Positions 60,312 through 64,000 of a stretch of 64,000 nt of DNA are shown piece after piece; within the stretch, counting starts at the first letter, position 1; the number at the start of each line of letters is the position of its first letter. A program made the translations under genes and the position numbers. Below the pieces are notes generated by a model, which was not told the origin of the DNA, ran no database searches, and saw nothing but the letters and a program-made list of their open reading frames with translations. The DNA comes from Enterococcus faecalis (GTDB taxonomy: Bacteria; Bacillota; Bacilli; Lactobacillales; Enterococcaceae): positions 284,501 to 348,500 of the forward strand of contig NZ_CP118962.1 in the NCBI RefSeq assembly GCF_029024925.1. Direction: 5' to 3'.

Positions 60312-61093
60312 TGATAATAAAATGACTTAAATGTAGATTCATATATTTTATTACTCATAGATTGGAAAATAGAAAGAAAAAAAACTGATTATGTTTTTAA
60401 ATAACAAGCGTTCGAGCGATTGTTTGTTTTTTATTCGTGAATTATGATGAAAATGAATATTTATTCTGCTTTATTTTCAATAATTTGTTTTCACAGTCGT
60501 TTTAGCTGTTCTTTTTTTGAATAAGATTAAAATGAATAAATAACAAGCAAAATATAAGATTTTTTTGTTTAACTCTTTTTGTTTCAATAGGAAGTGCTTA
60601 GTGTTTTTTCAGAATCGAAAAATGAATACGACAAAAAATTTATCTATATATATAGAAGGAAAAATAAAAGTAGTGAATGATAAAAAAATTCAAAGAAAAC
60701 ACTTGTTCTTTTTAGGCGTGAGTTTTTGAAAAAAACATTCTCATGTCTAGTATCTTTAACATTTTGTTACTTTTTGACTGAAACGAATGTAAAAAAACCG
60801 ACATTTAATGGCTAATCAAGGGTTAGAAAACGGTTTCTCAAAAATAAAATCCTGTTTTTTTAACTTTTTTTCGCAAAATATAAACAGGATAATATCAAGC
60901 TTCCAGCAGCTTTTTATTACAAAATGTAACAAAACCGACATTCTAGTAATAAATTGTCACGAGATATTCACCTACGGCCGGCCATTCGATGATAAAGTAT
61001 GTGAAGTCGTTTCGATAAAGCGAAGCAGACGTGGTTGTTGCCGAGAGCTAAGAGCAACAATCAAATATTTTTAATTACAAAGGAGAAACATAC
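60312..61093 (+). promoter_or_regulatory. long AT-rich upstream region of the LysM gene
   Basis: About 780 bp without a supported gene; an 88-codon frame at 60808-61074 is not convincing. It holds two copies of AATGTAA(A/C)AAAACCGACATT (60786-60805 and 60923-60942), each with AATGT/ACATT arms, and further TGTTAC/GTAACA motifs. A hairpin TTGTTGC/GCAACAA (61035-61060) lies in the probable leader, 20 bp before the ribosome site AAAGGAG. Confidence 0.45.
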
Positions 61094-61693
61094 ATGAAAT
61101 CAATCAAAACGATTTTACTTGGAACAACTTTGGCCGCAGGTTTAGGATTATTCTTAGGAACAGACGCAAACGCAGAAAGCTTATATACAGTTAAAGCAGG
61201 AGATACTTTATCAACAATTTCTCATCAATTTGCAGGAGACAATAGCTTAATTCAAAAAATTGCTTCTGATAACAAATTGCCAAACCTTGATTTAATTTTT
61301 GAAGGAGAACAATTAGTTATTCGTTCAGAAAAAGAAGTTGCTAATACTCCAGCACCAGCTGTAGAAGTTGCACCAGTTCAACAAGTAGTTGAACAACCTG
61401 TTGCACAACCAGTACAACAAGAAGTACAACAACCTGTTGCTCAAGAAGTAGCGCAACCAGCAGCACCTGCCGCAAGCAGTGATGCAAAAGAGTGGATTGC
61501 ACAACGTGAATCTAGTGGTTCTTACGATGCAACAAACGGTCAGTATATCGGTCGTTACCAATTATCTGCCTCTTATTTAAATGGTGACTATTCACCTGCC
61601 AACCAAGAACGCGTGGCAGATCAGTACGTAGCAGGTCGCTATGGTTCATGGGATGCAGCTAAATCATTCTGGTTAGCAAATGGTTGGTACTAA
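61094..61693 (+). CDS. secreted LysM protein with lysozyme-like (transglycosylase) domain
   Basis: 199 aa. Signal peptide 1-27 (DANAES cleavage), one LysM (~31-77, YTVKAGDTLSTISHQF), a Val/Pro/Gln-rich linker (~80-132) and a short C-terminal domain (~133-199) with WIAQRESSG (Glu139 the likely acid) and GQYIGRYQLS, as in staphylococcal IsaA/SceD-type autolysins. Acts on peptidoglycan at the wall. AAAGGAGAAAC precedes the ATG. Long upstream region implies envelope-responsive control. Confidence 0.88.
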   Translation: MKSIKTILLGTTLAAGLGLFLGTDANAESLYTVKAGDTLSTISHQFAGDNSLIQKIASDNKLPNLDLIFEGEQLVIRSEKEVANTPAPAVEVAPVQQVVEQPVAQPVQQEVQQPVAQEVAQPAAPAASSDAKEWIAQRESSGSYDATNGQYIGRYQLSASYLNGDYSPANQERVADQYVAGRYGSWDAAKSFWLANGWY

Positions 61694-61740
61694 AATTAAA
61701 TAAACGAAGTAATCTAATTACTTATTAAAAACCATAAACA

Positions 61741-61779
61741 AAAAAACAGTAACCTGTAAAGATTACTGTTTTTTTTGTC
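61741..61779. terminator. bidirectional terminator
   Basis: AAAACAGTAA and TTACTGTTTT arms with a 10-nt loop and A/T-runs between the LysM gene (+) and the thioesterase gene (-). Confidence 0.9.
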
Positions 61780-62134
61780 GATTTGTTAAGGTACAACGCC
61801 CCACGCTCGTCAATTGGTGGTCTGCGTTATATATTTTTGCTTCCCAAACTTGAAGGGTCTTTCCCGAGTGATCGGGTGTCGCAATCACGGTAAGGCTACC
61901 ATCATGGACACTACGAAGATGATTTACTTGTAAGTCTATGCCGACAGCAAAAGTGTTTTCAGGAACGTTTTCGTTCGCACCTAAACTACAGGCAGTTTCA
62001 ATTAAGACGCCGTTTAAGCCCCCGTGGACAAGGCCATAGGGTTGTTTATGCACGTCTTTTACCGTTAAAGTAAGCTGACATTTCTCAGCAGAAACCTGTT
62101 GAATCGTGATGCCTAAATACTCTAAAAGATGAAT
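61763..62134 (-). CDS. hotdog-fold acyl-CoA thioesterase, candidate DHNA-CoA hydrolase (MenI)
   Basis: 123 aa if read from an ATT at 62134, nine bases after AGGA; the only in-frame ATG/GTG/TTG is GTG 62053, which would delete the first 27 residues (HLLEYLGITIQQVS...) that family members have. A rare ATT start, or a neighbouring ATT at 62140, is therefore proposed. YdiI/PaaI-type signature VHGGLNGVLIE with H37 and catalytic E46. Divergent from menB-menE, which suggests hydrolysis of 1,4-dihydroxy-2-naphthoyl-CoA. Confidence 0.7.
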   Translation of the reverse strand: MHLLEYLGITIQQVSAEKCQLTLTVKDVHKQPYGLVHGGLNGVLIETACSLGANENVPENTFAVGIDLQVNHLRSVHDGSLTVIATPDHSGKTLQVWEAKIYNADHQLTSVGRCTLTNRQKKQ

Positions 62135-62307
62135 AGTAATCAGTCCTTTCTAATAAAAGAGAGAATAAAAGGTTTTTTATTTATTATACAGGAATGAAGA
62201 AAATTTGAAATAGCCATGTTTTTTCTTAAAATTCAAGCGACTTTTTCTCTAAAGTGCCGATTCTTGTGTATAATAGAAAAGATGAGATTAATGAAGGAGG
62301 TTTCCTA

Positions 62308-63123
62308 ATGAGAAACTGGACAACAATTAAAGAATATGATGAAATTTTATTTGAGCAAGCAGGCAAAGTAGCAAAAATTACTATCAACCGCCCGCATGTT
62401 CACAACGCATTCACACCAAAAACAGTCATGGAAATGATTGATGCATTCAACATTAGTCGTGATAAAGAAGATGTCGGGGTTATTATTTTAACAGGCGCAG
62501 GTGACCAAGCATTCTGTTCTGGTGGCGATCAAAAAGTTCGAGGTAATGGTGGGTACGTTGGCGAAGACAACATTCCACGTTTAAATGTGTTAGATTTACA
62601 ACGGTTAATCCGTGTCATTCCCAAACCAGTAATCGCAATGGTGAAAGGCTGGTCCATTGGCGGCGGCAATGTTTTACAATTAGTTTGTGATTTAACAATT
62701 GCGGCTGAAAATGCTAAGTTTGGGCAAACAGGACCAAATGTCGGTAGCTTTGATGGTGGATACGGCTCAGGTTACTTGGCGCGCGTTATCGGCCATAAAA
62801 AAGCGAAAGAAGTTTGGTTTATGTGTAAACAGTATTCTGCTCAAGAAGCTTTAGATATGGGCTGGATTAATACAGTTGTTCCATTGGATCAAGTAGAAGA
62901 TGTGACAATGGGGTGGGCAGAAGAAATGTTAACCAAAAGCCCGATTGCTTTACGGATGATTAAAGCCTCTTTAAATGCCGATACAGATGGCTTGGCTGGT
63001 GTGCAACAATTAGCTGGTGATGCGACACTTCTTTACTATACAATGGCTGAAGCACAAGAAGGCCGAGATGCATTTAAAGAAAAACGGACACCAGATTTCG
63101 ATCAATTCCCTAAATTCCCATAA
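62308..63123 (+). CDS. menB: 1,4-dihydroxy-2-naphthoyl-CoA synthase
   Basis: 271 aa from ATG 62308 (AAGGAGG upstream; a longer frame start at 62254 is before the promoter's -10). Crotonase fold: [11 protein letters not shown] (residues ~71-81), [15 protein letters not shown] near 115-129 and the MenB-specific [18 protein letters not shown] shortened to [10 protein letters not shown]. Cyclises OSB-CoA to DHNA-CoA in (demethyl)menaquinone synthesis. TATAAT at 62279-62284 is the likely -10. Confidence 0.96.
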   Translation: MRNWTTIKEYDEILFEQAGKVAKITINRPHVHNAFTPKTVMEMIDAFNISRDKEDVGVIILTGAGDQAFCSGGDQKVRGNGGYVGEDNIPRLNVLDLQRLIRVIPKPVIAMVKGWSIGGGNVLQLVCDLTIAAENAKFGQTGPNVGSFDGGYGSGYLARVIGHKKAKEVWFMCKQYSAQEALDMGWINTVVPLDQVEDVTMGWAEEMLTKSPIALRMIKASLNADTDGLAGVQQLAGDATLLYYTMAEAQEGRDAFKEKRTPDFDQFPKFP

Positions 63124-63127
63124 ACCA

Positions 63128-64000
63128 ATGACTTGGTTAAATAAACAAGTACAAAAACGTCCCGATCATCCTGCTTTTTATTTTCAGGATGAATCTTGGA
63201 CGTTTTTAGAAGTGCAACAAGAAGTCAGCCATTGGGTAGCCACATATCAACAGGTGCTTGCACCAGAAGAAAAACGTGTGGCTTTATTCAGTAAGAACAG
63301 CAAAGAGTTGTATTTTTCAATTCTAGCCTTATGGGAATTGGGGAAAGAGTTATTATTTTTAAATACGCATTTGACACTTGCTGAACTGACTTTTCAGTTA
63401 AAAGATGCGCAAGTTAAAACGATTATTGGTGCGCCTGAAACGCAGGCTTTGTTAGAGGAGATTTCTTTTGTCGACGTTCAGCCAATGGTTAAAAAACAGC
63501 ATAGTCTTTCACATCAGGAGTTTCAACAGCCAAGTGACTTAGAGTCGGTGGCTTCTATTATGTATACATCTGGAACTACAGGACAGCCTAAAGGGGTCTT
63601 GCAACGGTTTAAAAATCATTTGGCCAGTGCTAGAGGCACTCAAGAAAATATGGGGATTACTGCTGAAGATTGTTGGTTGTGTGCAGTCCCATTATTTCAC
63701 ATTAGCGGATTGTCGATTGTTGTTCGACAACTCGTCTTAGGTTGTAGTATTCGCCTTTACGATAAATTTGATGAACAGCAAGTGACACAAGATTTACAAG
63801 AAGGCCATGGAACCGTCATTTCAGTGGTTGCGACAATGTTGCAACAATTATTGTCTGTCTATCCTGAAGCTGGCTACAGAGCCAGCTTTAAAGGAATGCT
63901 ATTAGGCGGCGGACCGATTGCTCCGGATAAATTAGCGCAGTGTGAGGAAAAAGGGATTCCAGTCATTCAATCTTACGGGATGACGGAAACGTGTTCGCAA
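63128..64000 (+). CDS. menE: O-succinylbenzoate-CoA ligase (3' truncated by the window)
   Basis: ATG 63128, 4 bp after the menB stop and without a clear ribosome site, so translation is probably coupled. The frame is open for 291 codons to the window end (family ~450-490 aa). ANL-superfamily motifs: YTSGTTGQPKGV (residues ~143-154), VPLFHISGL, and SYGMTETCSQ at the cut end. Activates o-succinylbenzoate to its CoA ester, the MenB substrate. Confidence 0.94.
   Translation, partial: MTWLNKQVQKRPDHPAFYFQDESWTFLEVQQEVSHWVATYQQVLAPEEKRVALFSKNSKELYFSILALWELGKELLFLNTHLTLAELTFQLKDAQVKTIIGAPETQALLEEISFVDVQPMVKKQHSLSHQEFQQPSDLESVASIMYTSGTTGQPKGVLQRFKNHLASARGTQENMGITAEDCWLCAVPLFHISGLSIVVRQLVLGCSIRLYDKFDEQQVTQDLQEGHGTVISVVATMLQQLLSVYPEAGYRASFKGMLLGGGPIAPDKLAQCEEKGIPVIQSYGMTETCSQ

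Noticed and set aside
60921-60942. WalR (YycF) box TGTWAH-N5-TGTWAH
   Set aside because: TGTTAC and TGTAAT half-sites occur but with 4-bp spacing, so the consensus is not met; kept only as a generic repeated motif.
60808-61074. 88-codon frame upstream of the LysM gene
   Set aside because: No ribosome site, low-complexity AT-driven composition at the start, and it runs through the repeated control elements and leader hairpin; treated as non-coding.
1-64000. tRNA, rRNA or CRISPR array
   Set aside because: No tRNA-like cloverleaf with CCA end, rRNA sequence or regularly spaced repeat was recognised on either strand.

Overview
The window is a 64 kb chromosomal stretch of a low-GC Gram-positive bacterium, almost certainly Enterococcus faecalis. 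The evidence is AT-rich DNA with AGGAGG-type ribosome sites, T-box leaders, a WxL surface protein, a SalB-type secreted antigen, an Fst toxin/RNA II antitoxin locus between two mannitol PTS clusters, and a (demethyl)menaquinone menB-menE pair. No tRNA, rRNA or CRISPR array was seen. Both end genes are cut by the window edge.

Layout. (1) 1-9060: a co-directional ureide-type cluster (AllG, AllH, MFS carrier, carbamate kinase, DAACS symporter, AllD-like dehydrogenase, a permease and a cytosine-deaminase-like amidohydrolase), consistent with anaerobic energy capture from ureidoglycolate/oxalurate as carbamoyl phosphate. (2) 9061-13608: a WxL/MucBP surface protein and SalB. (3) 13631-21246: a Met T-box with a MetE-like enzyme; an AI-2E-family/DUF308 operon on the minus strand; a DUF969-DUF979-pyroglutamyl peptidase operon; and a Tyr T-box driving an NhaC-family transporter. 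(4) 21258-23281: MarR-nitroreductase and a HAD phosphatase. (5) 23465-31674: two mannitol-type PTS modules separated by a type I toxin-antitoxin locus. (6) 31747-33260: an intact IS3-family element inserted in the terminator between mtlD and a glycine-oxidase-like gene. (7) 33258-42766: FAD oxidoreductase, epimerase, a MacAB-like ABC efflux operon, a frameshifted small ORF followed by a secreted beta-rich protein, and a divergent MerR/MFS drug-efflux locus. (8) 42897-58404: KdgR, KDPG aldolase, KDG kinase, KduI, KduD, a GH105 unsaturated glycuronyl hydrolase, a TRAP transporter, then rhaBADM with two AraC regulators and a TIM-barrel protein. (9) 58487-64000: a small membrane protein, a POT peptide transporter with a CodY-like box, a LysM/lysozyme-like secreted protein, a hotdog thioesterase with an apparent ATT start, menB and the 5' part of menE.

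How the genes work together. Region 8 reads as one pathway. The TRAP carrier would import an unsaturated uronyl-rhamnose disaccharide, GH105 would split it, KduI/KduD/KdgK/KdgA would take the uronate half to pyruvate and glyceraldehyde-3-phosphate, and RhaM/A/B/D would take the rhamnose half to DHAP and lactaldehyde. Region 5 takes up hexitol, with MtlD present only in the second module. The IS element in region 6 split the mtlD/oxidase terminator and supplies the oxidase with its stop codon. Functional names come from recognised motifs and gene context; no searches were run.
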